The notes below the pieces were generated by a model, which was given only the letters and a program-made list of their open reading frames with translations, searched no databases and had not been told where the DNA came from. This document shows, in pieces, positions 10,151 to 18,038 of a DNA stretch of 50,824 nt. The position numbers and the translations under genes were made by a program. Source of the stretch: Actinomycetes bacterium (GTDB lineage: Bacteria; Actinomycetota; Acidimicrobiia; Spongiisociales; UBA5794); contig JAHEJX010000016.1 of NCBI GenBank assembly GCA_024638645.1, positions 1-50,824 on the forward strand, in the 5' to 3' direction. How positions within the stretch are numbered: position 1 is the stretch's first letter; each line of letters begins with the position of its first letter.

Positions 10151-10713
10151 TTCAAACCCTCGATTATGAATTCGACCATGGCCTCGGCAATCTCCTCGGC
10201 GCTCTGTCGGCCGTCGGCGCGGAACCACCGCGTGAGAGCGTTCAGGACAGACAGCGCCATGATTGTCGCCAAGGCAGGGTCCTGATCACGGAAAGGCCCG
10301 TTCCCAATCGCTTCGGAGATGAGACCCCGCACCGTCGACTCGTAGCGGTCACGCATATCGACGATGGCACGGCGCTCCCGATCCGGTAGAAAGCGCGCCT
10401 CGTTGAGGAAGGTGGCACTCATGTCTTGGTGCGATGTGATGATTGCGGCGTGACCGCGCACGAGATCGGCCACTTTCTTCTCAGGAGCGCCGCCACCGGC
10501 AGAAACCTCATCGGCGAGACTCTGGAAGAGAACTGCACCACGCTGGATTACCTCTACCAGGAGCTGTTCCTTGCTTTCGACATGGCTGTAGAGCGAAGAA
10601 CCGAGTAGTCCGAGCTCGTCGCCTAGATCCCGCATGGACGTGCCGTGGAAACCCCGGAGCGCGAATAGACGTCCGGCGGCCTGCACTACATCTTCGCGGC
10701 TGCGGGTTGTCAT
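10147..10713 (-). CDS. TetR-family repressor, PaaR-like
   Basis: A 188-aa TetR regulator. The helix-turn-helix lies in residues 5-50 ([40 protein letters not shown]). A C-terminal ligand-binding helical domain has the [20 protein letters not shown] ending common in regulators of acyl-CoA catabolism. It heads the paaH-paaJ-paaN-fadD-liv transcript with a 4-base GTGA overlap. A near-perfect palindrome lies 16 bases upstream of its start, which suggests autorepression released by an acyl-CoA such as phenylacetyl-CoA. The effector is inferred from the regulated genes and the operator type. Confidence 0.85.
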   Translation of the reverse strand: MTTRSREDVVQAAGRLFALRGFHGTSMRDLGDELGLLGSSLYSHVESKEQLLVEVIQRGAVLFQSLADEVSAGGGAPEKKVADLVRGHAAIITSHQDMSATFLNEARFLPDRERRAIVDMRDRYESTVRGLISEAIGNGPFRDQDPALATIMALSVLNALTRWFRADGRQSAEEIAEAMVEFIIEGLK

Positions 10714-10728
10714 CGCTCCCCAAATAGA

Positions 10729-10746
10729 AACGAACGAGCGTTCGTT
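10729..10746. promoter_or_regulatory. Palindromic operator upstream of the TetR/paa operon
   Basis: AACGAACG-AG-CGTTCGTT is an 8-bp perfect inverted repeat with a two-base spacer, located between the divergent TetR (minus) and HEAT-repeat (plus) genes. It fits the CNAACGNNCGTTNG pattern known for Thermus PaaR operators, as I recall it. Its core CGAAC-N4-GTTCG also satisfies the Gram-positive LexA box pattern. Position next to a TetR gene favours the TetR reading. Confidence 0.75.
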
Positions 10747-10811
10747 CGCCGCAACGATAACGGCGCGAACCGATACCGTGCAAGGAACTGCGGCGCCCTA
10801 CGATCGTGCTG

Positions 10812-11378
10812 ATGGCAGACCTGCACAGGCTCGTCGTAGCACCGCTCGAGTTCATCGAGGACTCGGATCCCAAGGTACGTCGTCTCGCCGTTTCGGCGTG
10901 CTCCGGGCGGTTGGGAGTAGAAGCGGTCGCTGCGTTGCGGCGCGCGCTTGACGGTGACGACGATGCTCGGGTGCGCGCTGAAGCTGCCGAAGTCCTCAGC
11001 CAGGTCGGCTCAACGGCCTTCGATGCTCTCATCAAAGCCGGGACCGACCACGAAGGCATCGTTCGAGAGGCGGTGGCGACCGGACTGGGTGAGCTCGAGG
11101 ACACCCGGGCAGTCGAATGGCTCATGGCCGCGGCCAATGCAGATCCGGAGAAGCTGGTTCGGGAAGCCGCGGTGGCTGCGCTGGGCGCCATAGGCGACGA
11201 CCGCGCCGTGCCCCTGCTTCTCGACCTCGTTGCGTCGGGACCCCCCCAAGTGCGCCGCCGCAGCGTCGTAGCGCTTTCTGTGTTCGACGGACCGCAAGTA
11301 GAGGCCGCCATCACTGCGGCTACGGCCGATCGAAACCCCATGGTGCGGGAGGCGGCCGAGATGGTCTACGGCCACTAG
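10812..11378 (+). CDS. HEAT-repeat protein
   Basis: A 188-aa protein made almost entirely of HEAT/PBS-lyase-like repeats. There are about five or six units of ~30 residues, each with a helix pair and the recurring pattern DxxxxVRxxAxxALxxLG (for example KVRRLAVSA, RVRAEAAEVLSQVG, IVREAVATGLGELE, LVREAAVAALGAIGD, MVREAAEMVYG). Such repeats act as protein-binding scaffolds; no catalytic residue is visible. I chose ATG 10812 over the GTG six bases earlier. A TACGAT hexamer ends seven bases before it, so the mRNA may be leaderless. Its stop lies only four bases from the converging amidase stop. The partner is unknown. Confidence 0.75.
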   Translation: MADLHRLVVAPLEFIEDSDPKVRRLAVSACSGRLGVEAVAALRRALDGDDDARVRAEAAEVLSQVGSTAFDALIKAGTDHEGIVREAVATGLGELEDTRAVEWLMAAANADPEKLVREAAVAALGAIGDDRAVPLLLDLVASGPPQVRRRSVVALSVFDGPQVEAAITAATADRNPMVREAAEMVYGH

Positions 11379-11382
11379 CGGC

Positions 11383-12786
11383 TCATACGGCCGTCGGCCC
11401 AGTCTTCCAGTGTTGGGTTGCGAGTTCGTAGGCCTTGGCGATGCCGAGCAATTCCAAGTCGCGGCGCGGCCTCCCGACGAGCTGCAGCCCAATAGGTAGG
11501 CCATCGGGCGTGAATCCACCGGGCACTGAAATAGCGGGACAACCCATGACGGTGACATCCGTACAAGATCGCATCCAGTCGATGTAGGTCTCCATCGGCT
11601 CTCCTTCGATTTCGCGAACCCAATCGATTTCGAGGGGGAATGGCGCCACCTGTACCGTCGGCAACGCCAGAACGTCGTAGACGTCGAAGAACTCCCGGAC
11701 CCGGTGATACAGCGCGGTGTGTTTGCGGTACGCGTTGACATGATCGACGAGTGACCGGCGCCGCGCTTCCTCTACGTTCCACCGAATGGTGTCCTTCAGG
11801 GATTCGGGCTGCTGGTCATATATGGGGCCGTGTCCCAGCTCGAAAGCCCACGCCCGCAGCACGTGGAAGATCTCCCGAGCGTCCGAAAGATCAGGGGTCG
11901 CCTCTACAACTTCCCAACCCAGGCCAGAGAAGATGGCGGGCACCCCAGCGAGTGCGGATCTCACTTCTCGAGCCACCGGCAGGCCTCCAAGGTCGGGCGA
12001 CCACGCCACCCGTATTGCTCGCCGTTCGACCGCCACGTCGGCAAACATCGCTCCGGGTTCGTCCAAGCTGATCGGGCTGCGTGCATCTGGGCCGGCCATT
12101 GCCTGGAGAAGAAGCGCAACATCGTCCACGGTGCGCGCCATAGGCCCTTCCACCGAAAGATGGGACCACGCGGCCTCCTTCGGATACGAGGGAACTCTCC
12201 CGGGCGAGACTCGAAAGCCCACCACGTTGCAGAACGCTGCCGGGTTACGCAACGAGCCACCCATATCGCTGCCGTCGGCGATCGGAATCATGCCCGCTGC
12301 CAGGGCCGCCGCCGCTCCTCCGCTGGAGCCTCCCACCGTGCGCTTCAAATCGTATGGGTTGCGGGTGGCGCCAAAGAGCGGGTTGAACGTCTGGCTGCCT
12401 GCACCGAATTCGGGCGTATTGGTCTTGCCGACAGTGACCGCCCCCCCAGCCTGGATGCGGTCGATGATCAACGCGTTCTCAGCAGGGACGTGATCTGCGT
12501 ACAGGGGCGAGCCGGAAGTGGTGCGGATCCCGGCGGTGGCAACGAGGTCCTTGTGCGCGATGGGAAGCCCATCGAGCGGCCCCGCAACGACTCCCCTGGC
12601 GTGACGTTGGTCTGCCGCCCGAGCCATTTCGATGGCGATGTCGGGAACGAGCGTGACGATGGCGTTGATCTGCGGGTTTACCAACTCGATACGCGCAAGG
12701 TGTTGGTCGAGAAGCTCGCGAGCGGAAATCCGGCCACGGCGGAGCATCCGGAGTTGGTCAACGGCTGTTGCGAACGTCAGGTCCAC
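11383..12786 (-). CDS. Amidase signature family hydrolase
   Basis: A 467-aa amidase of the AS family, hydrolysing a carboxamide to acid and ammonia. The Ser-cisSer-Lys triad is visible: Lys in PIAHKDLV (about residue 98), cis-Ser in DGSDMGGSLRNPA, and the surrounding Gly/Ser-rich signature TVGGSSGGAAAALAAGM. The N-terminal ISARELLDQHLARIELVNPQINAIV is typical of GatA-like enzymes. There is no gatB/gatC nearby, so it is more likely a metabolic amidase than the tRNA amidotransferase. It lies seven bases downstream of moaE on the same strand and may be cotranscribed with it. The natural amide is unknown. Confidence 0.88.
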   Translation of the reverse strand: MDLTFATAVDQLRMLRRGRISARELLDQHLARIELVNPQINAIVTLVPDIAIEMARAADQRHARGVVAGPLDGLPIAHKDLVATAGIRTTSGSPLYADHVPAENALIIDRIQAGGAVTVGKTNTPEFGAGSQTFNPLFGATRNPYDLKRTVGGSSGGAAAALAAGMIPIADGSDMGGSLRNPAAFCNVVGFRVSPGRVPSYPKEAAWSHLSVEGPMARTVDDVALLLQAMAGPDARSPISLDEPGAMFADVAVERRAIRVAWSPDLGGLPVAREVRSALAGVPAIFSGLGWEVVEATPDLSDAREIFHVLRAWAFELGHGPIYDQQPESLKDTIRWNVEEARRRSLVDHVNAYRKHTALYHRVREFFDVYDVLALPTVQVAPFPLEIDWVREIEGEPMETYIDWMRSCTDVTVMGCPAISVPGGFTPDGLPIGLQLVGRPRRDLELLGIAKAYELATQHWKTGPTAV

Positions 12787-12792
12787 CAGGCG

Positions 12793-13260
12793 CTACGTGT
12801 CCTTGTGCTCCAGGTCTTCGCGGACCCATTCGGCGCCGCCGGGCCAGTGTTCCTTCTTCCAGATCGGGGCGCGCTTCTTCAGCTCATCAATGATGTAGCG
12901 AGCCCCTTCGAAGGCATCGTTGCGGTGCGATGAGCTGGCGGCAGCGATGACGCTGATCTCACCAACTGCGAGGTCGCCGACGCGGTGCAGAGCGGCCACC
13001 CGGTGTAACGGCCACTTGGCCAAAGCCTCCTCGACGACCTCATGGATCTTGGATTCGACCACGCCGTCGTACGCCTCGTACTCGAGATGCGAGATATCGC
13101 TCTTGCCGGGGGCATGGTTGCGAACCGTGCCGAGAAAGACCACGGCTGCACCACTTTTCGGTGTGCCGACGAACTCAGATGCGGCAGCCACGTCCAATGG
13201 CGTCGCCGAGACTTCGACCCAGCGGAATAGCTCGGGCTCAGGTTGCGCTGAAGTCGCCAT
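12793..13260 (-). CDS. moaE: Molybdopterin synthase catalytic subunit
   Basis: A 155-aa MoaE family protein, which with MoaD converts cyclic pyranopterin monophosphate to molybdopterin. Recognisable segments are GAAVVFLGTVRNHAPG, LEYEAYDG, VAALHRVGDLAVGEISVIAAASSSHR and the C-terminal RAPIWKKEHWPGGAEW with the active-site Lys pair. The start has AGAGGAT as its ribosome site. No moaD, moaA or moaC is visible nearby, so the remaining cofactor genes must be elsewhere. It diverges from htrA across an 84-base promoter region. Confidence 0.9.
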   Translation of the reverse strand: MATSAQPEPELFRWVEVSATPLDVAAASEFVGTPKSGAAVVFLGTVRNHAPGKSDISHLEYEAYDGVVESKIHEVVEEALAKWPLHRVAALHRVGDLAVGEISVIAAASSSHRNDAFEGARYIIDELKKRAPIWKKEHWPGGAEWVREDLEHKDT

Positions 13261-13344
13261 ACAATCCTCTTAGCTTGCTCATATGCGAGCGGCGTTTGCT
13301 ACGTAGACATTTCGACTACACAGCGGCCATTAAGGAACGATTCC

Positions 13345-14934
13345 GTGAGTGACTCTATCGACGAATCCGATGCGACGGACCAGAACGGACTAGCCGATCC
13401 GTTTCGTCACGTGGCTGCGGACGACATCAGCAAAGACAGCTTCGAGGCGGAAGCGGCGGCCCGGGTCGGGGCAGAGTCGGTCGCGCCTGCGCCATCTTCG
13501 GTCTTCACCTCTGGTTTCGAAACCCCTGGCGAGCCGATGTCCACTGCAGCTCCTGCCGATGCAGATCCCGTACAGCCAGAAGTGACCGTTTCCCCATATG
13601 CCATGGAGATGGCGGAGCCACCCCCGACCACTGAGCAAGTTGCCGATACGACCGTCGCCTCATACCGACCGTCGCCGCCAATTGAACGAGCGGTCAGGCC
13701 GCTCGAGTCGTTCATGACGGAATCGTCCCAACCATTTGCAGACGCGCCGCCGCGCCGCGAGCCCACCCGCCCTTACTACGCAGCAAATCCGGCCGAAGCA
13801 AAGCAACCACGACCGTGGCCGATGGCTCTCCTCGCCGTCGCCAGCGGTTTGCTCGGCGCGCTGCTCGTGCTTGGAGGTCTCGCGATTGGCGGTACCTTCG
13901 ACGAAGACCCTGTTCCCAGCACGACGACGGCGGCGCCGGCAGCCGCCGTAACCGCTCCCCCTGAGACGGTGATTGTGCGCGAAGTCATCGCTCCCGAAGG
14001 TTCCGAGAGCGTGGCTACTGCCGTGGGGCAGAAAGTAGTGCCTTCCATTGTCACCATTGAGGTCGGGACCGGCGATGCAGTCAGCGACTTTGCCCCGTTC
14101 GGCTCGGGGTCTGGAGTCGTGTTCTCAGTCGACGGGTTGATCTTGACCAATCACCATGTAGTCGCGGGCGCCGAGACAAGCCGCGTCATCCTCCAGGACG
14201 GCCGCATCTACGAGGCAACGATCGTCGGCTCAGACGAGCTCACAGATATCGCAGTCCTCAAGATCCAAGCCAACGGCCTGGAGCCCATCGAACTGGGTTC
14301 GACGACCGGATTGCGTATCGGGGATCGTGCGATCGCAGTCGGCAACCCGCTCGGGCTCGAGGGTGGAGCTTCGCTCACCGTGGGCGTCGTCTCCGCGTTC
14401 GACCGCGAGGTGAACACCGGTGATGCAACACCCCTATTCGGCATGCTGCAGACGGATGCCCCAATCACCAACGGGTCGAGCGGCGGCGCACTGGTCGATG
14501 CAGAAGGCAAGCTGATCGGCATCACAACGGCCATTGGCGTCAGCGAATCCGGTGCAGAAGGCATCGGCTTTGCGACTCCCGTCGAGGTGGTGCGGCGCAT
14601 CGCCGGCCAGATCATCGACACCGGGGAAGTCGCCCACGCATTCCTTGGAGTATCGCTACGCACCAATTTCATCATCCAGGATGACGGCGCCGCCGTGCCG
14701 GCCGGCGCAATAGTCGCAGAATTTGCCAACACTCCATCGGCGGCGCAGGACGCAGGTCTCGATGTCGACGACGTCATCGTCGAGTGGAATGGCAACCAGG
14801 TTCGGACGATCAACGACCTGATCAACGGTATTCGGGGCTCGCGGGTCGGAGACGAAATCGAACTCATTGTCGACCGAGACGGTGAGACTCTGACGTTCAC
14901 GGTCGTGCTCGGGCAGCGCCCAGAAGGGCTTTAG
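13345..14934 (+). CDS. HtrA/DegP-like membrane-anchored serine protease with PDZ domain
   Basis: A 529-aa S1C protease for envelope protein quality control. Residues 1-153 are an acidic, Pro/Ala-rich cytoplasmic tail. Residues about 155-178 are one transmembrane helix, and a short Thr/Ala linker follows. The protease domain (about 215-410) has the triad His271 (TNHHVV), Asp301 (LTDIAVL) and Ser379. The nucleophile motif reads GSSGGAL instead of the usual GNSGGPL. The C-terminal PDZ domain spans about 430-525 (AQDAGLDVDDVIVEWNG). The start is GTG. It overlaps the next gene by one base (TAGTG), so the two form a unit. In mycobacteria htrA is linked to a sigE/rseA locus; here that locus is about 4 kb away. 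Confidence 0.9.
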   Translation: MSDSIDESDATDQNGLADPFRHVAADDISKDSFEAEAAARVGAESVAPAPSSVFTSGFETPGEPMSTAAPADADPVQPEVTVSPYAMEMAEPPPTTEQVADTTVASYRPSPPIERAVRPLESFMTESSQPFADAPPRREPTRPYYAANPAEAKQPRPWPMALLAVASGLLGALLVLGGLAIGGTFDEDPVPSTTTAAPAAAVTAPPETVIVREVIAPEGSESVATAVGQKVVPSIVTIEVGTGDAVSDFAPFGSGSGVVFSVDGLILTNHHVVAGAETSRVILQDGRIYEATIVGSDELTDIAVLKIQANGLEPIELGSTTGLRIGDRAIAVGNPLGLEGGASLTVGVVSAFDREVNTGDATPLFGMLQTDAPITNGSSGGALVDAEGKLIGITTAIGVSESGAEGIGFATPVEVVRRIAGQIIDTGEVAHAFLGVSLRTNFIIQDDGAAVPAGAIVAEFANTPSAAQDAGLDVDDVIVEWNGNQVRTINDLINGIRGSRVGDEIELIVDRDGETLTFTVVLGQRPEGL

Positions 14935-16025
14935 TGGAAGACAGCATCTTTGACCGGCTCTTCGAGCTGCTGCAGTCACCTGGACCGGTGAACTGGAAGC
15001 TGGCCGGTGAAGTGATCAAGTCCGTCGCCGGCACGCCTGAGCCGATCGAGCCGGGCATTGCCGAGGAGTACTCCGAGCTAACCCTTGCCGCCGAGCTGCT
15101 CGTAGCCGACATGCCCGGGCTCGCGGTGCCTTCCGCAGCACCGCTACATCCGGTTGACCGCACCACTTGGGCGAAGGAGAACACGCAGAGCTTCCGCTAC
15201 TTGCTCGAACCGCTTGCTATGAAGCTGTCCGGCGATGTCGGCGCCTCGCCAATGGCTGCACTCGGCCCTGCCTTGTTGGGCATGCAAGCCGGTTCGATGG
15301 TCGGGTTCATGTCGCAACGGTCGCTCGGCCAGTTTGACGCCGGTCTACCGGCCCTCGACCACGCCGATCGCTATCTGATCGTGCCGAACGTCGAAGCGTT
15401 CGCATTCGAAAACAACCTCGATGGCCATCAAGTACGAATGTGGGCCGTGATCCGCGAGGTCGTACACCATGCCATTCTCGATCGTGACTGGTTCCGCGGG
15501 GCCCTGATCCGGGCGGTCGACGACTTCTTCGCCGGCCTCGAATTCGATCCGTCCGCCATGCAGGACATGCTCGGCTCGATTCAGGACCCATCGGCGCTGG
15601 AGGGAATGCTGGACGGACCGGACGCTGTCGCCAACCTGCTCGGCATGAAGTCGGACCCGCAGCGGCTTCACCAACTCCAGGCGATGATCGCAATGACCGA
15701 AGGCTTCGGCGACTACGTGGTGGCCCGAGCAGCCGCCGACACACTTCCCCAGCTCGAGCAGTTGGCCGAGGCCGCCGCCAGGCGCCGCGCCGAACCGCAC
15801 CAGGGCGCCGAATTGCTCCAACAGCTCGCCGGACTCGATCTGCAGCGCCACCGCGCCCGCAACGCTGCAGAGTTCTGCACTGAGGTCGTTCGTCGCTGGG
15901 GCGACGATGCCCTCGACAAGGTGTGGGAGACTCCAGACAATCTGCCGACAATCGATGAGATCGATGATGCCGTCGGTTGGGCCGCCCGGGTCTTGCTTGA
16001 CCCGCTCGACCCGACAGACGCCTAG
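14934..16025 (+). CDS. DUF2342-like (zincin-type) protein with a broken HExxH motif
   Basis: A 363-aa protein of the actinobacterial DUF2342/Zincin_2 family, sometimes labelled 'putative hydrolase' or 'F420 biosynthesis associated'. Family landmarks are the helical N-terminus, LGPALLGMQAGSMVGFMSQRSLGQFD, LIVPNVEAF, and the segment where relatives carry the zinc-binding HExxH. Here that segment reads MWAVIREVVHHAIL: the first His is Arg (codon CGC), giving RExxH. Unless a neighbouring His compensates, zinc binding and peptidase activity would be lost. The GTG start overlaps the htrA stop, so expression is coupled to htrA. The protein may have become a non-catalytic partner. Confidence 0.75.
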   Translation: MEDSIFDRLFELLQSPGPVNWKLAGEVIKSVAGTPEPIEPGIAEEYSELTLAAELLVADMPGLAVPSAAPLHPVDRTTWAKENTQSFRYLLEPLAMKLSGDVGASPMAALGPALLGMQAGSMVGFMSQRSLGQFDAGLPALDHADRYLIVPNVEAFAFENNLDGHQVRMWAVIREVVHHAILDRDWFRGALIRAVDDFFAGLEFDPSAMQDMLGSIQDPSALEGMLDGPDAVANLLGMKSDPQRLHQLQAMIAMTEGFGDYVVARAAADTLPQLEQLAEAAARRRAEPHQGAELLQQLAGLDLQRHRARNAAEFCTEVVRRWGDDALDKVWETPDNLPTIDEIDDAVGWAARVLLDPLDPTDA

Positions 16026-16069
16026 TACCACGTACTCAGCGCCACGTATTCAACAAAGGAGTCCCACCC

Positions 16070-16528
16070 ATGTCCCTTCAAATCGGTGATGCCGCCCCGG
16101 CCTTCGAACTTCCCAACCAGGATCGGGAAATGGTCAGCGTCGCTGCCCTCAAGGGGCGCAAGTCGCTCATCGTATTCATCCCGTTTCCGTTCACGGGCAT
16201 ATGCGAGGGCGAGCTGTGCATGATTCGAGACAACCTCTCCGATCTGGGCCACATGGATGCCAATGTCGTCGCCATCACCGTTCATGCTGTGCCCACCATC
16301 AAGGCTTGGGCCGAGGCGAACCACTTCGGGTTCAGCGTGCTCAGCGACTACTGGCCACACGGCGAGACCGCCAAGGCATACGGAGCCTTCAACGAGAAGG
16401 TTGGAGCCGCCAACCGCCATACGTACGTCCTCGATGAGGAAGGTGTGGTCCGGTCGATCATCTCAACAGAGTCGCTCGGCATCGGCCGCGAGTTCGACGA
16501 GTACACCAAGGCGCTCGCCGCGATCTAG
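16070..16528 (+). CDS. AhpE-like one-domain peroxiredoxin
   Basis: A 152-aa thiol peroxidase that reduces hydrogen peroxide and organic or peroxynitrite oxidants. The peroxidatic Cys45 sits in PFPFTGICEGELC, the Pxxx(T)xxC signature. A second Cys50 five residues later could resolve it internally. The sequence FGFSVLSDYWPHGETAKAYGAFNEKVGAANRHTYVLDEEGVV strongly resembles mycobacterial AhpE. The start ATG follows an AAAGGAG ribosome site. It stands alone between htrA-DUF2342 and an acyl-CoA dehydrogenase on the same strand. Confidence 0.9.
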   Translation: MSLQIGDAAPAFELPNQDREMVSVAALKGRKSLIVFIPFPFTGICEGELCMIRDNLSDLGHMDANVVAITVHAVPTIKAWAEANHFGFSVLSDYWPHGETAKAYGAFNEKVGAANRHTYVLDEEGVVRSIISTESLGIGREFDEYTKALAAI

Positions 16529-16634
16529 CCGGCAGGGGGCTCCAGCCGGTAGCTGCTGAGTTCCCCGGCGCCACCCACGTAGCGCTGAGGGACGAAAGCT
16601 AGGTAGCGTGGCTTCCTGACGAGGGAGGCCCGAG

Positions 16635-17834
16635 ATCGACTTTTCGTATTCGCCAAGGTGCGAGGAATTGCGCACTCAATTGCTCGCCTTCATGGACGAG
16701 CATGTGTACCCCGCCGAGGATTCCCATTTCGCCGAGCTCGAAGCCAAAGGCGATCCCGGTGCCCTGACGGACGTGTTGGCAGCCTTGAAAACAAAGGCAA
16801 GAGACGCGGGTCTATGGAACCTATTCCTGCCTGACGACGAATGGGGCGTCGGCCTGGCCAACGCCGACTATGCGCCCCTCGCTGAAATCATGGGCCGCTC
16901 CGTTTGGCTGGCGCCAGAGGCCACGAATTGCGCTGCGCCCGACACGGGGAACATGGAAGTGCTCACCACGTTCGGCACGGAGGAGCAACAGCAGCGTTGG
17001 CTGGTGCCCCTGCTCGAGGGAGAGATTCGGTCTTGCTTCGGTATGACGGAGCCGGCCGTCGCCAGCTCCGATCCGCGTAATCTCGAAGCTCGGATCGAGC
17101 GCGATGGCGACGAGTACGTGATCAACGGCACAAAATGGTGGTCGAGCGGAGCGACGACGGCCTCGATTTGCATCTTCATGGGCGTCACCAACCCCGACGC
17201 CGATCCCAAAGGGCGCTACAGCATGATCCTGGTGCCGATGGATGCTCCCGGAGTCAGCATCGTGCGCGATCTACCGGTGTTCGGCTACCACGACCGCGGC
17301 GGACACCCGGAGGTGCGCTACGACAACGTGCGAGTTCCCGCTTCCAACCTGATCGCAGGCGAGGGAGACGGATACATGATCGCCCAGGCGCGGCTTGGCC
17401 CGGGCCGCATTCATCATTGCATGCGACTGATAGGCATGGCAGAGCGCGGCTTCGATCTCATGGTCGAGCGCGCCATAGCGCGAACGGCCTTTGGCGGCCC
17501 GGTGTCAGATCAGGGTGTCGTGCGCGACTGGATCGCCGAGGCCCGTTATCGGATCGAGCAGGCCCGGCTGCTCGTCCTCAAGACAGCATGGATGATCGAC
17601 ACCGTCGGCAACAGGGCGGCCCGCACCGAAATCTCCGCGATCAAGGTCGTCGTACCCAACATGGCGCTCTGGGTGCTCGACAAAGCCATCCAGACCCATG
17701 GCGGCATGGGTGTCAGCGACGACACTCCCCTCGCCCGAATGTGGGCGGGCGCCCGCACTCTGCGCATCGCAGACGGCCCGGACGAAGTCCACAACATGGT
17801 CCTCGCGCGCCGCGAGATCGGGCGTTATAGCTAG
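16635..17834 (+). CDS. Acyl-CoA dehydrogenase (ACAD10/11-like), probable ATC start
   Basis: A 399-aa FAD-dependent acyl-CoA dehydrogenase if it begins at ATC 16635. Domains are the helical N-terminus, then the FAD/substrate region FGMTEPAVASSDPRN and YVINGTKWWSSGA, then a C-terminal helical bundle with QTHGGMGVSDDTPLARMW. The sequence resembles the ACAD10/11-type group. Homologues start close to an MDFSYSP-like string. Here that position encodes IDFSYSPRCEEL, opened by ATC six bases after a strong GAGGGAGG. The first ordinary start (TTG 16668) would delete this conserved opening, and an in-frame TGA at 16617 blocks anything earlier. A single-base change or sequencing error from ATG to ATC is the alternative. 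It probably takes part in fatty-acid or branched acyl oxidation. Confidence 0.85.
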   Translation: MDFSYSPRCEELRTQLLAFMDEHVYPAEDSHFAELEAKGDPGALTDVLAALKTKARDAGLWNLFLPDDEWGVGLANADYAPLAEIMGRSVWLAPEATNCAAPDTGNMEVLTTFGTEEQQQRWLVPLLEGEIRSCFGMTEPAVASSDPRNLEARIERDGDEYVINGTKWWSSGATTASICIFMGVTNPDADPKGRYSMILVPMDAPGVSIVRDLPVFGYHDRGGHPEVRYDNVRVPASNLIAGEGDGYMIAQARLGPGRIHHCMRLIGMAERGFDLMVERAIARTAFGGPVSDQGVVRDWIAEARYRIEQARLLVLKTAWMIDTVGNRAARTEISAIKVVVPNMALWVLDKAIQTHGGMGVSDDTPLARMWAGARTLRIADGPDEVHNMVLARREIGRYS

Positions 17835-17846
17835 GCGCAAAGCGCC
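17834..17846 (+). terminator. Short hairpin directly after the acyl-CoA dehydrogenase stop
   Basis: GGCGC-AAA-GCGCC forms a compact 5-bp hairpin beginning at the last base of the stop codon. There is no T-run after it. It may help end the plus-strand transcript together with the larger hairpin at 17985. Confidence 0.35.
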
Positions 17847-17983
17847 GGTATCCAGTATCCGGACTGCCCTCACCGAACTCCAGAGTGCTTCGCAACAGCG
17901 GTCAATCAAAGCCAAGCGGTTGTCAATCACAGCGTTGGGGAACCACGGCAGTACCGGATACCGGATACGTGCTACCGGATACC
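17847..17983. repeat. Intergenic element bounded by GGTATCC/GGATACC units
   Basis: The left end has GGTATCCAGTATCCGG (17847-17862). The right end has three inverted-sense units within 17951-17983 (ACCGGATACC, CCGGATACG, ACCGGATACC). About 90 bases of unrelated, non-coding sequence lie between. The inverted ends make it look like a small non-autonomous (MITE/REP-like) insertion between convergent genes. Similar units occur at 20378, 21443 and 36654. Confidence 0.55.
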
Positions 17984-17984
17984 C

Positions 17985-18038
17985 TTGTTCGGCTGAATAT
18001 CGATCAAATCCTGATTTGATCGGTATTCAGCCGAACAA
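17985..18038. terminator. Long near-perfect hairpin between convergent genes
   Basis: The arms TTGTTCGGCTGAATA and TATTCAGCCGAACAA, one mismatch, then CGATCAAAT/ATTTGATCG, close on a CCTG loop. This gives a stem of about 25 bp. The right arm runs into the last codons and stop of the rseB-like gene (stop at 18027-18029). It can act as a bidirectional terminator for the plus acyl-CoA dehydrogenase and the minus rseB-like gene. It shares its core with the hairpin at 36717-36740. Confidence 0.7.

Noticed and set aside
13345-14934. HtrA inactivation by the GSSGG motif
   Set aside because: The Asn-to-Ser change precedes the nucleophile and the His/Asp/Ser triad is intact, so activity is expected.
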